NCBI RefSeq assembly: GCF_017811755.1
Contig: NZ_JADDJF010000001.1
Location: 248,001 to 312,000, forward strand
Length of the DNA stretch: 64,000 nucleotides
Direction: 5' to 3'
From: Pararhodobacter sp. SW119
GTDB taxonomy: Bacteria > Pseudomonadota > Alphaproteobacteria > Rhodobacterales > Rhodobacteraceae
The translations under genes were made by a program, and so were the position numbers. Each line of letters opens with the position of its first letter. Position 1 is the first letter of the stretch. Below the pieces are notes generated by a model, which did not search any database, had not been told where the DNA came from, and saw only the letters and a program-made list of their open reading frames with translations. Shown piece by piece: positions 37,667 to 45,914 of the stretch.

Positions 37667-39191
37667 AGCCCTGATCGCCCCGCTGCGCACGCGCGCCGAT
37701 CCGCTGCTGCATCTGAGTGACGGCGCATCGCTCTCGGGGTTCGAGTTCTTCGCGATGTGCGCTCGCGCGGCCGGCGCGCTGCGCGCCGCGGGGCTGGAAC
37801 CCGGCGACCGGGTCGTGGTGCAGGCGGCGAAATGCCCCGGCACACTTGCCATCTATGGCGGGGCGTTGGCGGCGGGTGTGGTCTTCCTGCCGCTCAATAC
37901 CGCCTATACGCCCGATGAAGTCGCCTATTTCCTGCAGGATTCCGAGGCAGGGTTGATGATCGCCGAACCCGCACATGCGCCGGCGCTCGCGCCGATCGTG
38001 GCGGATTGCGGCACGCGCCTTGAAACGCTGTCGTCGGACGGGTCGGGAAGCTTCGATGCGCTGGCGGCGGCTCAGCCCGACACATTTGCGCCGGTCGCCC
38101 GCGATCCGGACGATCTGGCGGCGATCCTTTATACGTCGGGCACGACGGGCCGGTCGAAGGGCGCGATGCTGAGCCAGCGAAACCTTCTGTCCAACGCCGA
38201 GGTCCTGGTTCAGGAATGGCGCTTCAGCGATTCGGACGTGCTGCTGCACGCCCTGCCGGTCTTTCACACGCATGGCCTGTTTGTCGCGACCAATGTCACG
38301 CTGCTGGTCGGCGGGTCGATGATCTTCCTTCCGAAGTTCGACGCCGATCAGGTCTTCGAGGAACTGCCGCGCGCCACCGCGATGATGGGGGTGCCGACCT
38401 TCTACACGCGCCTGCTGGAGGATCCGCGGCTGACGCGGAAGATGGTCGAGCATGTCCGGCTCTTCGTCTCGGGCTCGGCGCCGCTTCTGGCCGAGACGCA
38501 CACCGCCTGGGAAGCGCGCACCGGGCATCGCATCCTCGAACGCTACGGCATGACCGAAACCAACATGATCACGTCGAACCCCTATGAGGGCGAGCGCCGC
38601 GCCGGCACGGTCGGCTTTCCGCTGCCGGGGATCGAGGTGCGCCTGACCGATCCCGCAACGGGCGCCGAGGTCCCGGCGGGCGAGACCGGAATGATCGAGG
38701 TTCGCGGCCCCAACGTCTTCCGCGGCTACTGGCGCATGCCCGAGAAGACGGCGGAGGAGTTGCGCGAGAATGGTTTCTTCATCACGGGTGACCTGGGCCG
38801 GTTCCAGCCGGACGGCTACCTTGAGATCGTCGGGCGGCAGAAGGATCTGATCATCACCGGCGGTTTCAACGTCTACCCGCGCGAGATCGAGGATGTCCTG
38901 GACGCCCAGCCCGGCGTGCTGGAATCCGCGGTGATCGGTGTGCCGCATCCGGATTTCGGCGAGGCGGTGCTGGCGGTTCTCGTCCCCCAGGCCGGCGCGA
39001 CCCCCGATCTGAACATGATCGAGGCGGATCTGCGCCAGCGTCTGGCCGGGTTCAAGCGACCGAAGGGATTTGAGATCGTGCCGGAACTGCCGCGCAACGC
39101 GATGGGGAAGGTGCAGAAGGCCGAGCTTCGGCGCCAGTACGGCCAGATGTTCAAGCCGGCGGCTGCCGGTTCCTTAGGGCGCAGGGCGTGA
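37647..39191 (+). CDS. matB: Malonyl-CoA synthetase
   Basis: A 514-residue ANL-superfamily ligase that activates malonate with ATP and CoA. Motifs in order are ILYTSGTTGRSKGAMLSQ (P-loop), ERYGMTETNMITSNPYEGER, TGDLGRFQPDGYLEIVGRQK with the hinge Asp, and the adenylation lysine in LPRNAMGKVQKAEL. The Arg in the EGERRAG stretch is a MatB-type substrate-binding position. ATG 37647 has AAGGAG upstream and overlaps the end of matA by 20 bp. It ends the malonate operon. Confidence 0.92.
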   Translation: MTNPLHEALIAPLRTRADPLLHLSDGASLSGFEFFAMCARAAGALRAAGLEPGDRVVVQAAKCPGTLAIYGGALAAGVVFLPLNTAYTPDEVAYFLQDSEAGLMIAEPAHAPALAPIVADCGTRLETLSSDGSGSFDALAAAQPDTFAPVARDPDDLAAILYTSGTTGRSKGAMLSQRNLLSNAEVLVQEWRFSDSDVLLHALPVFHTHGLFVATNVTLLVGGSMIFLPKFDADQVFEELPRATAMMGVPTFYTRLLEDPRLTRKMVEHVRLFVSGSAPLLAETHTAWEARTGHRILERYGMTETNMITSNPYEGERRAGTVGFPLPGIEVRLTDPATGAEVPAGETGMIEVRGPNVFRGYWRMPEKTAEELRENGFFITGDLGRFQPDGYLEIVGRQKDLIITGGFNVYPREIEDVLDAQPGVLESAVIGVPHPDFGEAVLAVLVPQAGATPDLNMIEADLRQRLAGFKRPKGFEIVPELPRNAMGKVQKAELRRQYGQMFKPAAAGSLGRRA

Positions 39192-39214
39192 AAAGGGGGG
39201 GCGGATTGCGACAG

Positions 39215-39230
39215 GGTCCAAGCTTGGACC
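39215..39230. terminator. 16-bp perfect palindrome after matB
   Basis: GGTCCAAGCTTGGACC lies 23 bp after the matB stop. As RNA it would form a 6-bp stem with an AGCU loop, a plausible end of the malonate operon, although no T-run follows. An operator function is also possible. Confidence 0.4.
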
Positions 39231-39271
39231 TTCGCGTAACCAATTCATATCAGATTCGAAAATTTCGTAAA

Positions 39272-39291
39272 TTAACCGCATTGAAACTTTC
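39272..39291 (+). repeat. Copy B of a 20-bp intergenic element
   Basis: TTAACCGCATTGAAACTTTC, 18 of 20 bases identical to the element at 10581-10600. It lies in an AT-rich part of the 241-bp gap between matB and the convergent DeoR-type gene. Confidence 0.45.
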
Positions 39292-39432
39292 GGCCGACAG
39301 CCAAATCCGCCCGGCTGAAGCCGTCATGCCGCCGCCTTCTGCGTAGCGTTCCGCCCGTATTGTGCCGGTTGCAGGTCGATATCGGCAGGGGGCAGAATCC
39401 CGTGACGCACGGCACGCGGTACCTGGTCGGCT

Positions 39433-40194
39433 TCAGCCCACGACGCAAAGCCTCGTGCCCCACTCGCCGCAGGCGGCGATGACGCTGCGCGGGGGCGGAT
39501 GGTCGGTGTAGAAGGCGTCGATCTGGCGCAGGGAGGCGATGCGCGCCGGGGCGCGACGCTGGTACTTGGAATGATCGGCGACCAGATAGGTCTTGCGCGC
39601 GCAGTCGATGACCGTCTGGCTGACCCCGACTTCCTGGATGTCGAAATCCAGCATGTCGCCATCCTCGTCAAGCGCCGAGCAGCCGATCACGGCCAGGTCG
39701 AACTTGAAGGCCCGGATCGCCTGCATGGCGATGGTGCCGACCAGCCCGCCATCGGCGCGGCGCAGCAATCCGCCCACCACGATCACGTCGCAATCGGGGT
39801 TGTCGACCATGATGTTGGCGACGTTCATGTTGTTGGTCAGCACCATGATGTCGCGGTGCTTCAGCAGCGCGCGGGCAACGGCCTCGGTGCTGGTCCCGAT
39901 GTTGAGGAAGACCGAGCAACCGTTCGGGATGTCCTGCGCGCAGCGCGCCGCGATCGCGGCCTTGGCGGCATCGTTCAGCCCGCGGCGATCCTCGTAGCCG
40001 ATGTTGGCCACGGTCGAGGGCAGCAGCGCGCCGCCGTGAACGCGCTCCAGCTTGCCGCTGTCGGCAAGCTCGGTCAGGTCGCGGCGGATGGTCTGCGGCG
40101 TGACGTCGAAATGCGCGGCCAGTTCATCGACGCTGACCCGCCCGTCGCGCCGGGCCATGGACAGGATCTCGGGCAGGCGAAGATTTTGCGACAT
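39433..40194 (-). CDS. DeoR/GlpR family transcriptional regulator
   Basis: A 253-residue regulator with an N-terminal DeoR helix-turn-helix (RVSVDELAAHFDVTPQTIRR) and a C-terminal sugar-phosphate-binding domain (VFLNIGTSTEAVARALLKH, MVLTNNMNVANIM, DVIVVGGLLRRADGGLVG). ATG 40194 is the start of the conserved N-terminus; an in-frame extension of 16 codons is not needed. Members usually repress sugar or glycerol genes and respond to a phosphorylated metabolite. No sugar genes are next to it, so its target is unknown and it seems an orphan between the malonate cluster and block A. Confidence 0.92.
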   Translation of the reverse strand: MSQNLRLPEILSMARRDGRVSVDELAAHFDVTPQTIRRDLTELADSGKLERVHGGALLPSTVANIGYEDRRGLNDAAKAAIAARCAQDIPNGCSVFLNIGTSTEAVARALLKHRDIMVLTNNMNVANIMVDNPDCDVIVVGGLLRRADGGLVGTIAMQAIRAFKFDLAVIGCSALDEDGDMLDFDIQEVGVSQTVIDCARKTYLVADHSKYQRRAPARIASLRQIDAFYTDHPPPRSVIAACGEWGTRLCVVG

Positions 40195-40388
40195 GAACGG
40201 CCCTCCGGCTTGGAGGGTTGGTGATTTCGGCGCGCGGATCAAGCCGATTCCGGGCCGCCATTAGCGACAGGCGGTGTCGACTCGGTGTGGCACACGGCGG
40301 AGCCGGGCAGGGGGCCCAAGACCGGATCGCATCTGCCGGACAGCACGGGTTCATCAGAAGAGTGCAGTCCGAACCAGCGGAGCGACGA

Positions 40389-40799
40389 TCAGACGCGAGT
40401 GACCCGACCCGCCACGGCGTCGACCCGAAGCCGATCGCCGGGTGTCACAGCCTGCCAGAACCCCGTATCCGCGACCACGACAATGGGCACTTCCGCAAGA
40501 AAGGCGCCCTGCGTGACGGATGGGTCCGGCAATTCGCGCAGGACCAGCGCGGCGGGATGCGTTTCATGGACCTTGAGTTGATAGAGAAAGCGCCAGGCGC
40601 CGGCCGAGCCACGGGTTTCCGGCAGCACCAGAACGCGGCCCGTGACGACCTCGCCGCAGAGATCGCTGGACCGGCCGACAACCCGACCGGACCGGATGTC
40701 GAGGTCGCCCAGAAAGGAAAGCGCCGTTTGCGAGATCAGCGCAGGCCCCTCCGCCATGCCCTTGACCACGCCGCGCGCTTTCCAGCCGGTTTCAGTCAT
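40389..40799 (-). CDS. Aconitase X small (swivelling) subunit, DUF126
   Basis: A 136-residue DUF126 protein, the small beta-barrel-like subunit of a type II aconitase X. GPALISQTALSFLGDLDIRS matches the family opening and SDLCGEVVTGRVLVLPETRG the middle. In most relatives the next residues form an RGSSxxS loop; here they read RGSAGAWRF, so the loop is altered. AcnX enzymes are hydro-lyases with an iron-sulfur cluster and, depending on the clade, act on cis-3-hydroxyproline or mevalonate 5-phosphate. ATG 40799 lies inside the end of the large-subunit gene (8-bp overlap), so they are co-translated. Confidence 0.85.
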   Translation of the reverse strand: MTETGWKARGVVKGMAEGPALISQTALSFLGDLDIRSGRVVGRSSDLCGEVVTGRVLVLPETRGSAGAWRFLYQLKVHETHPAALVLRELPDPSVTQGAFLAEVPIVVVADTGFWQAVTPGDRLRVDAVAGRVTRV

Positions 40800-42057
40800 T
40801 CTGCCGCGCCCTTGGCACGAACCGCCCGGAAATCGCGGATTCCACCGCGCGTTCACTGGAGGTGAAAAGCGTGGGACACTGGATCATGTCGCGCACGTAG
40901 TGGGCCTGCTTGGCGGAATCGACAAGGATCGTGCGGATCTTCGGGGGCGTCACGCCGAGCGACGCATCGGGCGAGCAGGTGCGGGCGAAGTGGCACGAGA
41001 TCGGGCAGGTGTCCGAAACGACCTTCGCGCCGGCGGCCAGCAGCGGCGCCAGCAGCCCCGCATCGCGCGCCATCTGCCGCACGACCCGGTTGGTGGTGAC
41101 CCAGACCTCGACGCCTTCGGCGATCCTGCGTCCCGCGAAGAGCGCGGCATAATGCTTCATTTCCTCGAAGGACGCATGCGGGCAACCCAGATGCACCAGG
41201 TCGAACCCGGTCTCGTCGCCGGTGCAGAACCCGTCGAACACCTGCTGAAGGTCGGCCTCGGCGATGGCGACCTCGGGCAGGCCGGCCGCGTCCGCGTCGC
41301 TGTCGTAGGGCGGGGTCACGCCGGGCAGGATGAACATCGCGACACCGCCCGATGTCGCCATTCCGACCCCCAGGGCATCCAGGTCATCGAGGCCGGGCCG
41401 GAACGGCAGCCCGGTGATCAGCGGCACGCCGTTGCGTACGGCGGTGCCGATGGCATAGCCGAGCGCGGTGAAGTCGGCCGTTCCCCGCGGCGGGGCCGTC
41501 ACCCGCACCCGATGGGTGGCTTGGCGGTTCGCGTTCAGGTGCAGCCCGAAGCGCGGATACCGCCCGGTCATCCCGGCATAGACGGCAAAGAACCCGTCCC
41601 GGTTGGCGCGCGCACCGAGGACGGAATTGGCAAACACGGTCACGCCGCTTTCGATCGAGGCGATGTGCATGTTCCAGGTGGGCCAGTGTCCTGCCCAGTA
41701 CGGCGTGCAGGTGAAGGAGGTCGCGCTGCCCATGGCGCGGTGGGCGGCCTCGGCCCGCTTCTGCAACTGCCCCAGGCTGTCGGGCGCGCCGGTGCTGTGC
41801 CAGTCGCCCATGTCGGCATTGGCGATGTTGGTGGAGACCGGCACGACCATGCGCGCGCCCTGTTCGGCTGTCGCCTCGATCAGCTCCACATCGCCCTTGT
41901 AGAGCGCCATGCCGGCATGCACATGCGCATAGCCGATATCGACCATGTCGGGCGCATCATAGGCTTCGCCGAGTTGGACCAGCGCCTCCATCGCCAACTG
42001 CGCCGCCCGGCCCTGGTCGCCGGCCAGCAGGGCCTTGTCATGATCGGAAAGTCGCAC
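40792..42057 (-). CDS. Aconitase X large (catalytic) subunit, DUF521
   Basis: A 421-residue catalytic subunit. Typical AcnX parts are MRLSDHDKALLAGDQGRAAQ at the N-terminus, IGYAHVHAGMALYKGDVELI, CTPYWAGHWPTWNMHIASIE, FANSVLGARANRDGFFAVYA and the C-terminal region with CPISCHFART. Several cysteines (CTPYW, LGCPHAS, DTCPISC) can bind the iron-sulfur cluster. Substrate class cannot be fixed from the sequence; a hydroxy-acid or hydroxyproline dehydratase is likely. It sits 4 bp after the DUF108 gene and overlaps the small subunit, so these three genes form one minus-strand operon in block A. Confidence 0.9.
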   Translation of the reverse strand: MRLSDHDKALLAGDQGRAAQLAMEALVQLGEAYDAPDMVDIGYAHVHAGMALYKGDVELIEATAEQGARMVVPVSTNIANADMGDWHSTGAPDSLGQLQKRAEAAHRAMGSATSFTCTPYWAGHWPTWNMHIASIESGVTVFANSVLGARANRDGFFAVYAGMTGRYPRFGLHLNANRQATHRVRVTAPPRGTADFTALGYAIGTAVRNGVPLITGLPFRPGLDDLDALGVGMATSGGVAMFILPGVTPPYDSDADAAGLPEVAIAEADLQQVFDGFCTGDETGFDLVHLGCPHASFEEMKHYAALFAGRRIAEGVEVWVTTNRVVRQMARDAGLLAPLLAAGAKVVSDTCPISCHFARTCSPDASLGVTPPKIRTILVDSAKQAHYVRDMIQCPTLFTSSERAVESAISGRFVPRARQND

Positions 42058-42061
42058 GGGC

Positions 42062-42880
42062 TCAGCTGCCGATCCGCAGGGTGGCGCCTTCGCGGCGCAG
42101 CGCGGCGAGAATGCTCAGCGCCACCACCATGCTGGTGCGGTTGTTCTGCGGCGACGGATAGTTCTGCGAGGTCATCTCGAGCGAGACGGAGCTGGCCTCG
42201 ACGCTCAGCGTGTGGCGGGCCCCGGGCAGGGTGCCGTCGGCGCGTATCCGCACCTGGGTCCGGTCCAGACCGATGCCGGCCAGGGCCAGCGTGACCGCGA
42301 CGTTGAAATGGCGCGGGAAATGCCCTGCCGCCTCCCGCGCGCTTCCCTCCAGCACCGTGACCGGGCCGCTGGCGGCCGCGGCGAGGTCGATCCCTTGCTC
42401 ACGGATATACGGCTCGTGCTCGAAGGAGGCGGGGTTGATGTGCGAGGTGAGCACGACCGAGCGGATCTCGTCTTCGGCGGCGGCGCGAATGATGTCCAGG
42501 CCCGGCAGCGTTCCACCCGCCAGGTGAAGCGTGGCGCCGCTGGCTTCGGCGATGTCGATCAGGTCCATGTTGACCGCAAGCGCCCCGATGCTGACGGCGA
42601 CCACTTTGCCACCCGCGCGCAGTGTCGGCTCGACCACCGCGCGAAATCCGTCATAGGTCGCGCATTCCACCAGGATCGCGTCGAAGCCCGGAGCCTCGTC
42701 GGCCGAGATGATCGGGACATCCAGATTGAAGCCCGTCGCCGCCCGCTCCGCCTTGACCTTGTCGCGCGCGGCGATGGCCACGATCTCGATCGTCTCGTTG
42801 GCGTTGGTCGTCAGCTTGTGCGCGATCTGCTGGCCGACATTTCCGAACCCGCCGAGTACGATCCGCATCGCTTTCGCCAT
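42062..42880 (-). CDS. Aspartate-dehydrogenase-like (DUF108) NAD(P)-dependent enzyme
   Basis: A 272-residue two-domain oxidoreductase. The N-terminal Rossmann fold begins MRIVLGGFGNVGQQIAH, and the C-terminal domain starts at about residue 115 with SGATLHLAGGTLPGLDIIRA, then HFPRHFNVAVTLALAGIGLD with the conserved His-Asn of L-aspartate dehydrogenase (NadX-type) enzymes. It may reduce or oxidise an amino/imino acid or a related 2-substituted dicarboxylate. The start at 42880 gives MAKAM with a GGAAAG before it. It is divergent from the MmgE/PrpD gene, sharing a 90-bp promoter region with an ATGTATACAT palindrome, and precedes aconitase X. Confidence 0.85.
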   Translation of the reverse strand: MAKAMRIVLGGFGNVGQQIAHKLTTNANETIEIVAIAARDKVKAERAATGFNLDVPIISADEAPGFDAILVECATYDGFRAVVEPTLRAGGKVVAVSIGALAVNMDLIDIAEASGATLHLAGGTLPGLDIIRAAAEDEIRSVVLTSHINPASFEHEPYIREQGIDLAAAASGPVTVLEGSAREAAGHFPRHFNVAVTLALAGIGLDRTQVRIRADGTLPGARHTLSVEASSVSLEMTSQNYPSPQNNRTSMVVALSILAALRREGATLRIGS

Positions 42881-42922
42881 CTTTCCGCGCCCCTCATGAT
42901 CGTGTTGCTTATGTATTCTGAC

Positions 42923-42932
42923 ATGTATACAT
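42923..42932. promoter_or_regulatory. ATGTATACAT operator candidate
   Basis: A perfect 10-bp palindrome in the 90-bp gap between the divergent DUF108 and MmgE/PrpD genes, centred about 43 bp from either start. It shares TGTATACA with sites upstream of the ThDP-enzyme gene and of the TctC gene. A TTGCTT hexamer (42905-42910) with a 17-bp spacer to TACATT would place the -10 box of the MmgE/PrpD promoter over the palindrome, fitting repression. Confidence 0.62.
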
Positions 42933-42970
42933 TTATCGGTGCAAGACGAAAAGTTGTTGAGGAACAATTG

Positions 42971-44365
42971 ATGAGCGACCGCGCTCCGATCACGCGCCGC
43001 CTCGCCGCCTTCATTTCCGGTTTCGGGCCGCACTCGCTGCCCGAGGAGGTCATGGCCTATACCCGCACGCTGGCGACCGACGGCATCGGGGTCTTGTGCG
43101 CGGCGACCCATCCCAGCGTCACCGCCGCGCAAGGGATCGGAGATTTCGCTGAAGAGTTCGCAGGCGCCGGTCGCGCAACGCTGATCGGGCGCGGCCGCAA
43201 GGTGGACCCGGTCAACGCGGTGCTGGCCAACGGGACACTGGGCTATGCCGCCGATTTCGAGCCGCACCACCCGGAGGCGATCCTCCATCCGATCGCCGTG
43301 ATGATCCCCACCGCGCTCGCCCTCTCGGAAACCGAATCCCGCAGCGGTGCCGAGGCGTTGGCCGCCGTGGCGCTTGGCTGCGAGATCACCTATCGCGTTT
43401 CCATGGCGATGAACCCCCGCGCGCTTTACGAGCGCGGGTTTCACCCCTCGGCCATCGCCGGCAGCTTCGGCGCCGCCGCGGCTTCGGCATACCTGCTGGG
43501 TCTGGATACCGAACAGACCGTGCGCGCCCTGGGACTGGCTGGGCTGCAGACCTCGGGGCTGCTGGCCTGGCAGGACGATCCGCGCGAGGACGCGCGGCCG
43601 TTCCAGATGGGGCTTGCCGCGCGGAACGGGGTCATGGCGGCATTGCTGGCCCAACGGGGATTCGGTGCGCCCGATCGCATCTTCGATGGTGGCCACGTCG
43701 TGCTCGACGCCTATAGCGGCGTTGCCGATGCCGGCAAACTGGTCGACGGTCTGGGCCAGACCTGGGACGGGGTGATGGAACTGGCGATCAAGCCCTATTC
43801 CTCGGTGTCCTTCCTGCACCCGGCCCTCGACGCGCTTGTCGGGCTGCTGGAAGAATACGCGCTGAACTCATCCCAGATCGCGAAGATCTCCCTTCGCTTT
43901 GCCGCTGCGGGTGCGCATTGCGTCGACGACAACCCGCTCAAGGGTCATTCGGCGCAGTACATCCTGCCGGTGCGCGCGGCCATGGGGCGGCTTTCTTTCC
44001 TCGATCTCTTCATCGATCGCCGCGAAAGCGAGCCCGAGGTTGCCCGCCTTGCAGTCAGCACCGAGGTGATCCGCGACACCGGCGAGTTCGACGCGGCCTT
44101 TCCGGATTCCTACATGGGCGAAATCACGCTGACCCTGACCGACGGGCGCACGCTCGTGGCAAGGTCGGATGTCGCGCGCGGCTATCCCGAAGTCCCGATG
44201 ACGCAGGAAGAGCTGGATGCGAAATTCGACGAGGTGACATCCGCCGTCTGTTCGGACATGCGCCGAGAGGCACTCGCAGACGCCGCGACCGATCTTTATT
44301 CAGCGCCGGATGTTCGGACCTTGACCGGTATTCTCGCACAGCCACCCGATGCCCATGTCGCATGA
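42971..44365 (+). CDS. MmgE/PrpD family protein
   Basis: A 464-residue member of the family that includes 2-methylcitrate dehydratase, cis-aconitate decarboxylase and iminodisuccinate epimerase. The N-terminal helical domain includes RKVDPVNAVLANGTLGYAAD and a substrate-region FEPHHPEAILHPIAV (the usual Asp-Asp-x-His site is here Asp-Phe-Glu-Pro-His). Later parts are RGFHPSAIAGSFGAAAASAY and LAIKPYSSVSFLHPALDAL, with the family Lys-Pro-Tyr and His. ATG 42971 follows GAGGA and the long in-frame sequence upstream is antisense to the neighbour. Which reaction it performs cannot be read from the sequence; the altered acidic motif argues against plain methylcitrate dehydratase. Confidence 0.85.
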   Translation: MSDRAPITRRLAAFISGFGPHSLPEEVMAYTRTLATDGIGVLCAATHPSVTAAQGIGDFAEEFAGAGRATLIGRGRKVDPVNAVLANGTLGYAADFEPHHPEAILHPIAVMIPTALALSETESRSGAEALAAVALGCEITYRVSMAMNPRALYERGFHPSAIAGSFGAAAASAYLLGLDTEQTVRALGLAGLQTSGLLAWQDDPREDARPFQMGLAARNGVMAALLAQRGFGAPDRIFDGGHVVLDAYSGVADAGKLVDGLGQTWDGVMELAIKPYSSVSFLHPALDALVGLLEEYALNSSQIAKISLRFAAAGAHCVDDNPLKGHSAQYILPVRAAMGRLSFLDLFIDRRESEPEVARLAVSTEVIRDTGEFDAAFPDSYMGEITLTLTDGRTLVARSDVARGYPEVPMTQEELDAKFDEVTSAVCSDMRREALADAATDLYSAPDVRTLTGILAQPPDAHVA

Positions 44366-44421
44366 AGGTGGCGCCGGTGCCCGCAATTCGAAAAGCAGAA
44401 CATTGGTGAAAGGGTCGGGCC

Positions 44422-45117
44422 ATGTCCAACGAACTTAGATCCGCGCAGGCAAAGCCCGGCCCGTCATCGTCACAACGGGCCTATGCGCAGCTTCGCGAGC
44501 GGATCCTGCGGTCGCGGTTCCTGCCGAACCAGAAGATCAACGAGGTCGCGCTTGCCAGCGAGTTGAACATCAGCCGCACGCCGCTGCGCGAGGCGCTGCA
44601 CCGGCTTGTCGCCGAGGGGCTGCTGGTCGACCGGGGTCGGGGACTCTCGGTGCCCGGGCTCGAACCGAAGGTGGTTTTCGATCTGTTCGAGGCGCGGCTC
44701 GAGATCGAGTGCGCGACCGTCCGCCTCGCCTGCGAACGCGCCGAAGATGCGGAACTCGAGGCGCTGTCCGAATTCCTCAGCGAAAGCATGGCGGAGTCGC
44801 CCGACGCCTCAGTCGACCGGCTGATCGAACTGGATCTTCGGTTCCATGACACCATCGCCGCACTCGCCCGCAACGAGGTGTTGCGGCAGACACTCTCCAA
44901 CCTCAACGACCGTATCCATCTGGTCCGCTGGATCGCCATGGAGGGCCGACGCGAGCGCACACAATCGGAGCATCGTGACATCCTCGACCACATGTGCGCG
45001 CGCGACAAGAACGCCGCCATTGAGGTGATGCGCGAACATATCCTGCATCGGAACGACGACATCCTCGTGGCGATCAAGGCGGCGTACGGGCACGTCTACA
45101 CGCTGTCGTCGGCCTGA
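44422..45117 (+). CDS. GntR/FCD family regulator of block A
   Basis: A 231-residue regulator with a GntR winged helix (INEVALASELNISRTPLREA at about residues 35-54) and an FCD ligand-binding domain (EARLEIECATVRLACERAED, DLRFHDTIAALARNEVL, SEHRDILDHMCARDKNAAIE) with the His and Asp residues that bind a metal in this family. It lies between the MmgE/PrpD and SDR genes in the same direction. I infer that it binds the TGTATACA palindromes at 42923, 45935 and 51031, since it is the only regulator inside this group of genes. Confidence 0.9.
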   Translation: MSNELRSAQAKPGPSSSQRAYAQLRERILRSRFLPNQKINEVALASELNISRTPLREALHRLVAEGLLVDRGRGLSVPGLEPKVVFDLFEARLEIECATVRLACERAEDAELEALSEFLSESMAESPDASVDRLIELDLRFHDTIAALARNEVLRQTLSNLNDRIHLVRWIAMEGRRERTQSEHRDILDHMCARDKNAAIEVMREHILHRNDDILVAIKAAYGHVYTLSSA

Positions 45118-45157
45118 CGCCGGCGTGCAAGGCGGCACAGTCGAAGGAGCGCGTAGC

Positions 45158-45898
45158 ATGGAACGTCACATCATCATCGGATCGGGCTCCGGTATCGGCG
45201 CCGCGCTTGCGCGGATTCTGGCTGCGCCGGGAATGGAGTTGCTGCTGCACACCGGCCAGAACGCCGATCGCCTGCGCGGTGTCGCCGCGGACTGCGAGGC
45301 GAAGGGGGCAAGGGTCGACACCTGCCTGGGCCTGACCGAGGAGCCGCATCTGGCAGAACGGGTTTCAGACTGGCTGGACCAGCTGCCCGCCGGCGGGTTT
45401 ACCACCTTCACCTTCGCCGCCGGTTACGCGAAACTCGGGACGCTCGACACCGCCGACGCGAAGGCGCTGCGCACCGCGCTCGATGCGATGCCGATGGCCT
45501 TTCAGACCCTGGCGGCGCTTGCCTCGCGGAAATTGCCGGATCGGCGCGGCCGCATCCTGTGTGTCAGCGCCTTCGGGGCGCACCGGACCAAGACCCACAG
45601 CTATGCCCCCACCGCCCCGGCGAAAGCGGCGCTGGAGGCCCAGGTGCGCCTCTTCGCCGCCAATCTTGCGCCGCGGGGGATCACGGTGAACGCGCTGGTC
45701 CCCGGCTTCATCGCCAAGGAGGCCGGAACGCCCTCCTCGCTGACGCCGGAGCAGTGGACCAAGGTGACGGACACGATCCCGATGGCGCGCATCGGCCGCC
45801 CCGAAGAAGTCGCCGCGGCGGGGGCGTTCCTGCTGTCGGAGGGCGCGGGCTACATCACTGGCCAGAACCTGCACGTGAACGGCGGCCTGACCCTGTAG
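45158..45898 (+). CDS. Short-chain dehydrogenase/reductase with displaced active-site Tyr
   Basis: A 246-residue SDR fold enzyme. The N-terminal GSGSGIGAALARIL is the nucleotide loop, FAAGYAKLG replaces the usual NNAG motif, and ITVNALVPGFIAKEAGTP and GYITGQNLHVNGGL are normal C-terminal parts. In the active site the usual Tyr-x-x-x-Lys reads Thr-Ala-Pro-Ala-Lys, with a Tyr three residues earlier (SYAPTAPAK), so Tyr and Lys are seven apart. The protein may be a divergent reductase or may have lost activity. ATG 45158 has AAGGAG upstream. It follows the GntR regulator by 40 bp and probably belongs to the same operon. Confidence 0.85.
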   Translation: MERHIIIGSGSGIGAALARILAAPGMELLLHTGQNADRLRGVAADCEAKGARVDTCLGLTEEPHLAERVSDWLDQLPAGGFTTFTFAAGYAKLGTLDTADAKALRTALDAMPMAFQTLAALASRKLPDRRGRILCVSAFGAHRTKTHSYAPTAPAKAALEAQVRLFAANLAPRGITVNALVPGFIAKEAGTPSSLTPEQWTKVTDTIPMARIGRPEEVAAAGAFLLSEGAGYITGQNLHVNGGLTL

Positions 45899-45914
45899 GG
45901 CGGGCCTTCGATCA

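Noticed and set aside
42881-43819. N-terminal extension of the DUF108 protein by more than 300 residues
   Set aside because: The in-frame sequence runs across the promoter palindrome and antisense to the MmgE/PrpD gene; the Rossmann start at 42880 fits the family.
42971-44365. Naming the MmgE/PrpD gene prpD
   Set aside because: There is no prpB or prpC next to it and its acidic active-site motif differs, so 2-methylcitrate dehydratase is not supported.
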